In this document: one piece after another, positions 30,082-36,786 of the stretch
How positions within the stretch are numbered: the first letter of the stretch is position 1
How the letters are laid out: each line of letters starts with the position of its first letter
Assembly: GCA_013288445.1 (NCBI GenBank)
Contig: JABDBX010000011.1
Span: forward strand, 1-36,786
Source: Bacteroidota bacterium
GTDB lineage: Bacteria > Bacteroidota > Bacteroidia > Chitinophagales > Chitinophagaceae
Direction: 5' to 3'
DNA length: 36,786 bases
Made by a program: the position numbers and the translations under genes
The notes under the pieces: model-generated
Told to the model about the DNA's origin: nothing
Database searches by the model: none
Seen by the model: only the letters and a program-made list of their open reading frames with translations

Positions 30082-30936
30082 ATGTTAAAGCGTTTGTTGA
30101 TAGTTTTATTTTCATTATCAGTTATTTCTGCGAGTGCGCAAACATCAGACAGTTTGTTTACCGTACGCAAGGGTAATAGCTGGGCAATAAAGTACGTGAT
30201 GCGGGCTGGGGAAACTTTGCACATGCTTGCAAAGCGGTTTTATATTACAGATGTAGCGCTGGAATATGCGAACGATTACCAGGATGTAAAGAAATACGTG
30301 GCTGGGGCTACGATAAATATCCCTGTTACACCGGATAACTATTCGGTGAACAAGCAAACATTCAGTGGCCAATGCCCGTTATATTACCGTGTTGCCGCCA
30401 AGGATGATATGGGTGTTTTAAGCACGTATGCCGGCGTTACAAAGGACGATATGCGGAAATGGAACAACCTTAAAGGTTATACTATTATTCCTGGGCAGAC
30501 GTTATTTATTGGATGGGTGAAAATAGTGCCGAGGGATTCAGCAAACCCTGCAAGTGAGGTAGCCTATGTTCTGATGAAAAAAGGGCCGTCATACGACACC
30601 TCTAAGTTTCATATCCTTGGCGGGCTTGATACTGCATATAACAGGCAGACGAATAATGGTACCAATGTTTTGACCGAAAAGGGTACGGCTGTATTCTTCG
30701 ACAAACAGGGTAAGAACAATATCTACTATGCCTTTCATAATACTGCTGCACGGGAAAGTGTAATAAAGGTGTACAACCCCGGCATGGATAAAACAATTTA
30801 TGTGCGTGTGCTGGGGCCGATACCTAATACCAAGCAATTTGCAAATTGCATCATAGGCATTTCTTCTGCCGCTAAGGCTGCACTGGGAGTGACGGAAAGC
30901 AAGGCATGGTGCGAGCTGACCTATTCTGCTAATTAG
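30082..30936 (+). CDS. Secreted LysM protein with RlpA-like double-psi barrel
   Basis: A 284-residue exported protein. Signal peptide MLKRLLIVLFSLSVISASAQ, then two LysM-type peptidoglycan-binding repeats (KYVMRAGETLHMLAKRFY...GATINIPV at about 38-80, and YYRVAAKDDMGVLSTYAGVTKDDMRKWNNL...PGQTLFIGW at about 95-145). The C-terminal domain (about 205-284) fits the double-psi beta barrel of RlpA: GTAVFFD, VIKVYNPGMDKTIYVRVLGPIP, CIIGISSAAKAALGV. The catalytic Asp that normally lies in the 'NDRGP' turn is absent (RVLGP here), so the domain may bind rather than cleave glycan. Location: periplasm or cell wall. It ends shortly before a strong hairpin. Confidence 0.82.
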   Translation: MLKRLLIVLFSLSVISASAQTSDSLFTVRKGNSWAIKYVMRAGETLHMLAKRFYITDVALEYANDYQDVKKYVAGATINIPVTPDNYSVNKQTFSGQCPLYYRVAAKDDMGVLSTYAGVTKDDMRKWNNLKGYTIIPGQTLFIGWVKIVPRDSANPASEVAYVLMKKGPSYDTSKFHILGGLDTAYNRQTNNGTNVLTEKGTAVFFDKQGKNNIYYAFHNTAARESVIKVYNPGMDKTIYVRVLGPIPNTKQFANCIIGISSAAKAALGVTESKAWCELTYSAN

Positions 30937-30956
30937 GGGCATCATTACTTATAGAT

Positions 30957-30982
30957 GTCCCACGCCAAAAAAGGTGTGGGAC
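30957..30982 (+). terminator. Strong hairpin after the LysM gene
   Basis: A 10-bp stem with one G-T pair, GTCCCACGCC / GGTGTGGGAC, around an A6 loop, 20 bases past the stop. No T-run follows, so it may be a terminator or an mRNA-stabilising hairpin. Confidence 0.6.
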
Positions 30983-31025
30983 GCCTACTTCCCAATATTT
31001 AAGCAATCAATCGTTTGTTTTCGTT

Positions 31026-32054
31026 ATGAAGGTGTTGGTGATCCGTTTTTCTTCCATTGGCGATATTGTGCTTACCACGCCTGTTGTTCGCTGCCTGAAG
31101 CAGCAACGGCCCGATGCCGAAGTGCACTATCTTACCAAGATGACGTTTGGGCCACTACTCAATAACAACCCTTACATAGATAAGCTCCATTACCTGCAGG
31201 ACGACCTTCAAGAAGCCATAGAAGAACTGAGAAAGGAAAAGTTTGACCTTGTTATAGACCTGCACAATAATCTACGCACGTTACGGGTAAAGAGGGCTTT
31301 GAAGGTGCAGAGTTATGCTTTCCAGAAGCTGAATATTAAGAAGTGGCTGCTCACTAACTTTAAAATTGACCTCATGCCCGATAAAAGCATTGTTGAAAGA
31401 TATTTTGAGGCGGTGCGACCATTGGGTATCAATAATGACGGTAAGGGGCTCGACTATTTTTTGCCGGAGCATAAAAGAATAGGTAATAAAGATGTGCCCA
31501 TGAGCCACTGGAGCGGGTATGTGGGCTTCGTGATAGGCGGCTCTTACAATACCAAGAAACTACCTGTGGAGCAATGGAAGAAACTTTGTGAACTTGTACC
31601 ATACCCTATACTGCTCTTGGGGGGTAAAGAAGACATTGACGAGGGCATGGATATAGCGTTGCAGGATCCTGTGAAAATATATAATTCGTGCGGTAAATTC
31701 AGTATAAATGAGTCGGCGGAATTGGTGAAACATGCCCGCGTAATAGTGAGTAATGATACGGGGTTAATGCATGTAGCTGCGGCTTTTCAAAAACCTGTGA
31801 TATCGCTTTGGGGCAATACCTCGCCGGAGATGGGTATGTTTCCCTACTATGGCTTTAATAATCTTAAAGACCGGGTAGCCATGCAGTCTGTGATAATGGA
31901 GCGTAAAGAACTAAGCTGCCATCCTTGCAGCAAACTGGGCTACGACAAATGCCCTAAAAAACACTTTAATTGCATGAATGAACTGGATATGAATACCGTT
32001 GCAGAACAGGTGAAGAAGTTCTGGGCAATTACAACCACTAAGCCCATCAGCTGA
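31026..32054 (+). CDS. Family 9 glycosyltransferase (ADP-heptose:LPS heptosyltransferase-like)
   Basis: A 342-residue GT-B enzyme. It starts MKVLVIRFSSIGDIVLTTPVVRCLKQQRPDAE, the hallmark N-terminus of WaaC/WaaF-type heptosyltransferases, followed by FDLVIDLHNNLRTL. The C-terminal domain carries GFVIGGSYNTKKLPVEQW, PILLLGGKED and the donor-binding stretch VSNDTGLMHVAAAFQKPVISLWGNTSPE. It likely transfers heptose from ADP-heptose to the LPS inner core at the cytosolic face of the inner membrane. It stands alone with an ATG at 31026 and no operon partner. The tail has four cysteines in CHPCSKLGYDKCPKKHFNC, often seen in Bacteroidota members. Confidence 0.92.
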   Translation: MKVLVIRFSSIGDIVLTTPVVRCLKQQRPDAEVHYLTKMTFGPLLNNNPYIDKLHYLQDDLQEAIEELRKEKFDLVIDLHNNLRTLRVKRALKVQSYAFQKLNIKKWLLTNFKIDLMPDKSIVERYFEAVRPLGINNDGKGLDYFLPEHKRIGNKDVPMSHWSGYVGFVIGGSYNTKKLPVEQWKKLCELVPYPILLLGGKEDIDEGMDIALQDPVKIYNSCGKFSINESAELVKHARVIVSNDTGLMHVAAAFQKPVISLWGNTSPEMGMFPYYGFNNLKDRVAMQSVIMERKELSCHPCSKLGYDKCPKKHFNCMNELDMNTVAEQVKKFWAITTTKPIS

Positions 32055-32199
32055 CCAACAACCAATGCACTTGCTTTTTTACCACAAAGGACACAAAGAA
32101 ATACACAAGGGTCACTAAGCCAATGTGTTCGATTTTGGCTATTTTCAGTACACCAATGACTTAGGAACGATGACATTCGCGAGAAAACCCCAACCCTAA
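32055..32199. other. Intergenic, CAAAGG repeat
   Basis: A non-coding stretch after the heptosyltransferase. It has one 'taccacaaaggacacaaag' unit and a partner 'atacacaagggtcactaag' (about 32079-32119), then unremarkable sequence to the TAA (32197-32199) that flanks the MITE. Confidence 0.55.
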
Positions 32200-32356
32200 G
32201 TGACGATGACAAAATAAATACAACCATCTGACTCGTTCTTTTCCATTTCTGCTTCCTCTCAAAAGTCCTTAAATAGCTCACTATTCGCGGATTTTGCGCC
32301 TCGCATAAAAGAAAAATAACTTCGTCATATAGTGGTATTTATTTCGCCAACGTCAC
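32200..32356. mobile_element. 157-bp MITE, copy 2
   Basis: It has the same length and orientation as the copy at 7908-8064 with about four visible differences, the same terminal inverted repeats, and TAA on both sides (32197-32199 and 32357-32359). It has no coding capacity. It lies in an intergenic region and disturbs no gene. Seeing the identical boundaries and TAA flank twice fixes the element's ends. Confidence 0.88.
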
Positions 32357-32416
32357 TAAAGGGAGATGCCACGTAATTCGCGAGTTATTATTACTATTTC
32401 AATCTGCGAATAATAA

Positions 32417-32563
32417 ACCAACCCGACAGTATGGGTAAGGAGTCCTGAAGTTAAGCAACTACAACATTTTCTATGCCTCGTTCAACCCATGCCGGGTTGG
32501 TGCTTGTCAACATTTTCCGCCGGTTTCACCGGCGGCTATTCCTATTGAAGTCCTCCAGACTTC
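32417..32563. repeat. Cluster of palindromes (REP/RAYT-like)
   Basis: There are three distinct inverted repeats in 150 bases: ACCAACCCGACAGTATGGGT (32417-32436) with ACCCATGCCGGGTTGGT (32485-32501); the perfect hairpin CCGCCGGT-ttc-ACCGGCGG (32517-32535); and GAAGTC-ctcca-GACTTC (32547-32563). The remaining bases to 32640 contain the promoter region of the next gene. No coding sequence is present. The arrangement resembles the ends of IS200/REP-associated transposase units. Confidence 0.7.
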
Positions 32564-32640
32564 CCTAAGGAACGAGATTGTATTCTTATACTTAATAAAT
32601 TCTGCAATTGTTTCTTATCTTTAGTTATATAAATTCCGTC

Positions 32641-33153
32641 ATGCAGCCACTTCCTTATGAACAGGTGCCATTGTCGGCAGATGAAAAAGATCTGCTGCTA
32701 ACGGTTTATGACCAGCGGAGGAGGCTGCTTTTTGTTGTCTATGTATTCCTTTTTGCCCTGGCCTTTTCCAAGTCAATAAACGGTATATTTAGTTGGGAAA
32801 GAAATGATGATGCAAAATTTATTTCAAGGTTTGGAACGCAGATTATAAGTATCGTCTTCGTCGAGACGATATTCATGAGTACAGGTGTCTATTTTTGGAT
32901 GAAAAGAGTGCGGCCGCTAAAGAAAGATGCAGATATGGGCGTAAAGGAAAAAGTACCCTACCTGATCGTAAAGAAAGAATATTACGAGGTAAGCGGGCAA
33001 TATTTTTTTGATATTGACGATGCCGTTTACCTGCACCACGAAGTAGATGAAGACACCTACTATAAAATGAATGAAGGGGATTATTTTTATGTCAACAGGG
33101 GTGTGCATTCCAAATTTGTTTTTGAAGAAAGTGGCAGATATACCATAATGTAA
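32641..33153 (+). CDS. Membrane protein, paralog A of a tandem pair
   Basis: 170 residues from ATG 32641. Short N-terminal motif PLPYEQVPLSADEKDLLLTVYDQRRR, two membrane segments (LLFVVYVFLFALAFS at about 30-45 and TQIISIVFVETIFMSTGVYFW at about 75-95), then a soluble domain: LKKDADMGVKEKVPYLIVKKEYYEVSGQYFFDIDD and HHEVDEDTYYKMNEGDYFYV. The next gene has the same layout and many identical positions. Function is unknown. The C-terminal domain looks like a small beta domain on the cytosolic side. The two genes are 12 bases apart and form an operon. Confidence 0.78.
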   Translation: MQPLPYEQVPLSADEKDLLLTVYDQRRRLLFVVYVFLFALAFSKSINGIFSWERNDDAKFISRFGTQIISIVFVETIFMSTGVYFWMKRVRPLKKDADMGVKEKVPYLIVKKEYYEVSGQYFFDIDDAVYLHHEVDEDTYYKMNEGDYFYVNRGVHSKFVFEESGRYTIM

Positions 33154-33165
33154 TTGCAAAATAAT

Positions 33166-33714
33166 ATGGAGAAACCCACGCCGGAAAAGGTTCCGTTAAC
33201 GCCGGAGGAAAGAAGCTGGTTAATGTATATCTACCGGAAGCGGTTAAAATCGTTGTGGATAGGGTTCTTCGGTAACACGGTGATACTCACGATATTTTCA
33301 TTTACGTATTTTGGTTTTAAGGTGTACGCCTGTGTGAATGACTTGATATTAGATGGTAAAGACACCTGGATGGTTGATCAGAACTTTTTATCGGGTTGGT
33401 ATATTAAAATTGGGATTGCCGCTGTGATCTCTGTTGTATTCTGTGCTTTGTCCTATCTGAGCAGTATGCTGCCATACAGAATGGATGCGGATTCCGGTAT
33501 GAAGCTTCGGGTGCCTTACAGGGTCACAAGGAAAGAATATTTTCCAATAACCGGCCAGTGTTTTGTTTCACTCAGCGGTATCCGCAAGCATTTTGAGGTG
33601 GATGCAGAAACATACCAAAAGTGCGAGGAAGATGGTATCATTTATATGGACCAGGCAGCACTGTCAAGATACATTTTTAGTGAAAATAACGAGTTTAAGA
33701 TATTTTCGTTTTAA
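33166..33714 (+). CDS. Membrane protein, paralog B of a tandem pair
   Basis: 182 residues from ATG 33166. A TTG 12 bases earlier exists, but ATG is preferred. It parallels the preceding protein: EKVPLTPEERSWLMYIYRKRLKSLW, two membrane segments (IGFFGNTVILTIFSFTYFGF and IKIGIAAVISVVFCALSYLSS), then RMDADSGMKLRVPYRVTRKEYFPITGQCFVSLSG and HFEVDAETYQKCEEDGIIYM. The shared 'DADxGxKxxVPYxxxxKEYxxxxGQxF' core shows an old tandem duplication. It ends three bases before the converging TPR gene. Function unknown. Confidence 0.78.
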   Translation: MEKPTPEKVPLTPEERSWLMYIYRKRLKSLWIGFFGNTVILTIFSFTYFGFKVYACVNDLILDGKDTWMVDQNFLSGWYIKIGIAAVISVVFCALSYLSSMLPYRMDADSGMKLRVPYRVTRKEYFPITGQCFVSLSGIRKHFEVDAETYQKCEEDGIIYMDQAALSRYIFSENNEFKIFSF

Positions 33715-33717
33715 TGG

Positions 33718-35570
33718 TCACTTTTTCAGCGAATAATAATAAGCGGTATCCACCTTTTTGTAGCCCAGCGACAACGCCGTTTCTATATCCTTTAGCGCAA
33801 GGTCTTTAAATCCCAATTGGGTGTCGCAAAATGAGCGCTGGTAGTAGTTTTCGCCGTAAGACGGGTTTATTTCTATGGCCTTATTAAAGTCGCGCATGGC
33901 TTCGTCCCACCGGTTTTGGCGTTTAAGTATTTTGCCACTGTTGAAGTAGGGTGCATACATATCCGGGTTTTCAGAAATGGCTATGTCGTATTCCATAAGC
34001 GCAGAATCTGACTTGCCTATTTTTTCAAGGAAGTTGCCATAGTTGGCATGTTCTTCCGGCGATGGTTTTAGCCGCAAAGCGGTGCGGTAGCAATAGCCAG
34101 CTGCGGCATAGTTTTTCTTAGAATAGTATAGCATGGCCAAGCCCTGGTAAGCGCCCACTGAATCGGGCCTTAGCTCAACAGATTTGCTCATAAGGTAAAG
34201 AGCGGAATCATAGTAGGTCTTCGTTTCAAAATGATCGGTAGCATTGTACCATTTGTCGAAATAAACAAAGCCGAGATTGTCATAGGCTATGGGCGCTCTT
34301 TCCGGTTCTTTTTCCAGTTCGTCCCGCCAGAGGCTTGTAGAATCGTACCAAACCATGCAGCGTTCATGGCTGTAATAACCCAGGCAGCCTACGTACAAAA
34401 CAGCAACGCCGAACACCAGGTAACGGGACGGCTTGTTAGCTTTTGTATCTACCCATTGGGAGATATATCCGCCGGCAATAAGGAATAATCCCAGGTAAGG
34501 AAGGTAAGCGTAGCGGTCGGCAATGATAGCCTCTCCTACTGGTATGAACTGGAGCAGCAAAATAATATTTACTATAAAAAAAAGCAGCCCAAATACAACA
34601 ACCTTATTCTGCCGGGCATACTTCCACATTGCGAAAACAATCGCAGCAACTATAAGCGGATAGACATAGAAAATCACCGGGAGCGATCCGCCGGACTTAG
34701 TGGGGTAGGGGTAGAAACACAATAGATTGGCGGGTAATACTGCTTTCCATAAATAGGTGATTAGTGCATAACTCCCAAGGGCTATCCGGTCTATTATATT
34801 ATAATGTTCGCCCCGGTAAATTAACTGCGCCGGTAGCCTGCTGAGACCGGAAGGAAATGACGCCAAAAATTATGGCGACGATGAAATAGGGTATCTTTTC
34901 CAGCCAAAGACTTTTACTCCATTTGCGAAGTTCAAAGTAATCAATCAATAGCAGTACCGGCGGCAAGGTTACCGCTGTGGGTTTGGATAGTAGCGCGCAA
35001 ATAAATAGAATAGCCACGCTAGTAAAACAGAAGACTTTTTTCGTGCCTTTACTTCGAAGATAATATAGGTAGGCAATGGACGCGCCAACGTAAAACAACC
35101 CGCATAAAAGATCCTTTCTGCCCGATATCCATGCTATGGATTCTACATGCATGGGGTGCAGCCCCGAATAGCAGAGCAGTTATCGCAGCGGCAATAGTGT
35201 TGCGGCTTAGCAGCAGCACAAACCAGTAAACCAACACGGTAACAAGGATATGCAGTACAAGGCTGTCGAAATGATAGAGCCAGGGATTAAGCTGAACGAA
35301 ATTATATTCAATAGCGTAGCTTAGAATTGTAAGCGGATGATAATTGCCCATTACCGGGGTGGAGAAAATAGCCTTCAACCCGGTGGGTGAAATGTCTTTA
35401 ACCAGGCTGTTGGCGGAAATATAGCTTACGTCATCCCAATTGGTGAACTGGTTGCCGACACATACTTTTAAGAAAAGAAAAGTGATAACTGCTATTCCCC
35501 CCGCCAGTAAAGCGTGGATGCGATTGGATGTGCGGCTGGGATTATCAAGATCGGTTGAACGACTACTCAT
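33718..35570 (-). pseudogene. GT-C-like membrane protein with C-terminal TPRs, two frameshifts
   Basis: Read from ATG 35570, the product would be about 616 residues after removing two extra bases. The N-terminus has NWDDVSYISANSL and GNYHPLTILSYAIEYNFVQLNPWLYH, the first-loop acidic motif and surrounding pattern of TMTC/PMT-like GT-C membrane proteins. About ten membrane segments follow, then four to five TPR units (AYQGLAMLYYSKKNYAAAGYCYRTALRLKP, YFNSGKILKRQNRWDEAMRDFNKAIEINP and so on). The frame breaks at 35153-35156, a run of four G on the plus strand where three would rejoin APMHVESIAW, and again near 34813-34820 (CCCCGG), where one base fewer would rejoin NLxGEHYNIID. Apart from this, the sequence is well preserved, so either recent inactivation or sequencing indels are possible. 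Confidence 0.8.
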
Positions 35571-35932
35571 CGGTATTTATATCTTGCGTATTGTTCTTCT
35601 GTTAAAACTGCTTTCAATTGTTCATCAACCGAATTATAAAATGACCAAAGTTGGTTATCATTAAGATAAACGCCGTTTTTCACAAGAGAGTCATTCGTTT
35701 TTCTATGCTGATAGACCAGGTTGTAGCATTTTTGTTCTTGTTCGGGTGTAAGTTGCAAATCGGACGACCATACTTTTGACAACATCCTGGCATAGTCTTC
35801 CGGCATCATTTGACTAATATCAACAGGATAAAAATGATCTTTAACGATCTTATACCTCCAAACATCAATTTGACAAGACGCGTTGTAGGAAGAACTGAAA
35901 ATAAATACAACGACAATAATAAGTGCTCTCAT
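35567..35932 (-). CDS. Small secreted protein, unknown function
   Basis: A 121-residue protein with signal peptide MRALIIVVVFIFSSSYNASC; the Cys at 20 could be a lipidation site, although the surrounding NASC is only a fair lipobox. The mature part is helical: PEDYARMLSKVWSSDLQLTPEQEQKCYNLVYQHRKTND and DNQLWSFYNSVDEQLKAVLTEEQYARYKYR. The 'LTPEQ...LTEEQYARY' pattern is like Spy/CpxP-type periplasmic helical proteins, but the match is weak. Its stop overlaps the start of the TPR membrane protein by 4 bases (ATGA), and it lies 20 bases after the Uma2 gene, so these form one minus-strand unit. Confidence 0.75.
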   Translation of the reverse strand: MRALIIVVVFIFSSSYNASCQIDVWRYKIVKDHFYPVDISQMMPEDYARMLSKVWSSDLQLTPEQEQKCYNLVYQHRKTNDSLVKNGVYLNDNQLWSFYNSVDEQLKAVLTEEQYARYKYR

Positions 35933-35952
35933 AAAATGAATTTATGCTGTAA

Positions 35953-36363
35953 CTAATCAATGGTATCAAATAGTTCTTTCAAGTCCAGTAAAAAGCCAGG
36001 TAAAACCGGGGTGGTAACAAAATCGCCAGATGCCATGGGTCTTGCTGTAACATAATGCCCGTCCACGAGCGTATTCACCAGGAATGTTTTGTTCTGTGGC
36101 GATACGATCCAATATTCCTGTACGCCCGCTTCCTCGTAGATGTCAAATTTGTTTTTTAACTCCTTCGCGTTATTCCCCGGTGAAAGTATCTCCACCACAA
36201 TATCAGGCGCCCCTATGCAGCCTCTTTTGTCGTACTTGGAAGTATCACACACTACGCAGACATCGGGCTGGAGCACTGTGTAGATATCTTTGTCTTCTTT
36301 TGACTTCCGGGGCAAACGGACATCAAAGGGCGCGACAAAAGCTTTACAGGGCTTTTTACGCAA
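35953..36363 (-). pseudogene. Uma2-family (DUF820) endonuclease, 5' truncated
   Basis: A PD-(D/E)xK-fold Uma2 protein: RKKPCKAFVAPFDVRLP, LQPDVCVVCD (first catalytic Asp region), GAPDIVVEILSPGNN (Asp and ExL pair), KNKFDIYEEAGVQEYWIVSPQ and a normal C-terminus. Family members are about 180-200 residues, with an N-terminal 'LTYEEYLxxP...WELIDGE' segment that is missing here. The frame stays open upstream of the TTG at 36363 for only seven codons (AELIRNY) before a stop at 36387-36385. The break falls exactly where nadE sequence begins on the other strand, which means that the gene's 5' third was lost or mis-joined. Confidence 0.75.
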
Positions 36364-36369
36364 ATAGTT

Positions 36370-36786
36370 TCTAATAAGTTCGGCTCAATACTACTCAACA
36401 CTTCCAACAAAAGTGAACTGGCTACAGGCTATGGTACTTTGTACGGCGACATGGCCGGCGGCCTCGGCGTGCTTGGCGACCTGTACAAACAACAGGTTTA
36501 TGCCCTGGCCCGCTACATAAACCGGGACAAGGAAATCATACCCGAAAACATCATCACCAAACCTCCCAGCGCGGAGCTACGGCACGAACAAAAGGATAGT
36601 GATAGCCTGCCGGAATACCACATACTCGACCCCATACTTTACCAATACGTAGAACGCAGGTGCGGGCCTAAAGAGATCATCGGCATGGGCCACGATGCGG
36701 CGCTGGTGACGAGAATATTAAAACTGGTAAATACTAACGAATACAAGCGCAACCAGTTCTGCCCCATTATCCGTGTTTCGCCCAAA
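36370..36786 (+). CDS. nadE: NAD+ synthetase C-terminal part (truncated at both ends)
   Basis: 139 codons from about 36370 to the window end read as the synthetase domain of glutamine-dependent NAD+ synthetase, which amidates nicotinate adenine dinucleotide. The diagnostic stretch is SNKFGSILLNTSNKSELATGYGTLYGDMAGGLGVLGDLYK, then YALARYINRD, KPPSAELRHEQKDSDSLPEYHILDPIL and FCPIIRVSPK. The upstream parts (nitrilase-type glutaminase domain, P-loop SGGxDS; about 400 or more residues) are absent: the sequence 5' of the SNKFG codons is the Uma2 gene in reverse. No start codon or promoter belongs to this fragment as given. Confidence 0.9.

Noticed and set aside
34799-35152. Programmed frameshifting in the GT-C/TPR gene
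   Set aside because: The two sites do not show a recognisable slippery heptamer with a downstream structure, and two separate events would be needed; indel mutation or sequencing error is simpler.

Overview
The window looks like a chromosomal piece of a Bacteroidota bacterium, probably Chitinophagales/Chitinophagaceae-like. The evidence is the protein types (SDR-type threonine dehydrogenase, two-component proteins of Bacteroidota style, DUF559 endonuclease, small antitoxins), many promoters with the Bacteroidota -7 element TAnnTTTG, and abundant short intergenic palindromes. Both ends cut through genes (fusA at the left, nadE at the right), so this is a contig fragment. Housekeeping genes are moderately GC-rich. 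The 5.3-9.3 kb and 12.7-13.6 kb stretches are visibly AT-richer and filled with accessory genes.

Layout. 0-5.1 kb: translation factor EF-G, then 2-oxoglutarate dehydrogenase E1 on the other strand. 5.2-9.3 kb: accessory islet with a nested palindromic element, a secreted YD-repeat-like protein, a membrane protein, a GNAT-like/small-protein pair, an antitoxin whose end was rewritten by a 157-bp MITE, a dead toxin stub, a truncated antitoxin and an intact PIN-domain toxin-antitoxin pair. 9.7-12.7 kb: ftsY, a 113-bp tandem array, a DUF559 endonuclease flanked by inverted copies of the array motif, a zinc-less sirtuin and an orphan antitoxin. 13.0-16.0 kb: a small membrane protein, threonine dehydrogenase and carA. 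16.2-18.1 kb: two family-2 glycosyltransferases.

18.2-26.5 kb is the most unusual part. Six closely spaced or overlapping co-directional genes encode a GNAT/LuxI/FeeM-like acyltransferase, a ThiF-nitroreductase fusion (Rv1355c/MoeY-like), a 7TMR-DISM histidine kinase, a receiver-histidine kinase protein, a single-domain receiver and an HMG-CoA-lyase-like enzyme. A receiver protein resembling the one in the hybrid kinase is encoded on the opposite strand just upstream. I infer that the operon makes and senses (or responds to) a small amino-acid- or acyl-derived molecule; this is a hypothesis from gene order, not shown by the sequence.

26.6-36.8 kb: a ParE-type toxin-antitoxin pair, purB, an RNA m5C methyltransferase, a LysM/RlpA-like secreted protein, a heptosyltransferase, a second copy of the MITE, a palindrome cluster, two paralogous membrane proteins, a GT-C/TPR membrane protein broken by two single-base shifts, a small secreted protein, and a 5'-truncated Uma2 endonuclease abutting a 5'-truncated nadE. 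That last junction is either an assembly chimera or a rearrangement. No rRNA, tRNA, CRISPR array or prophage was seen.
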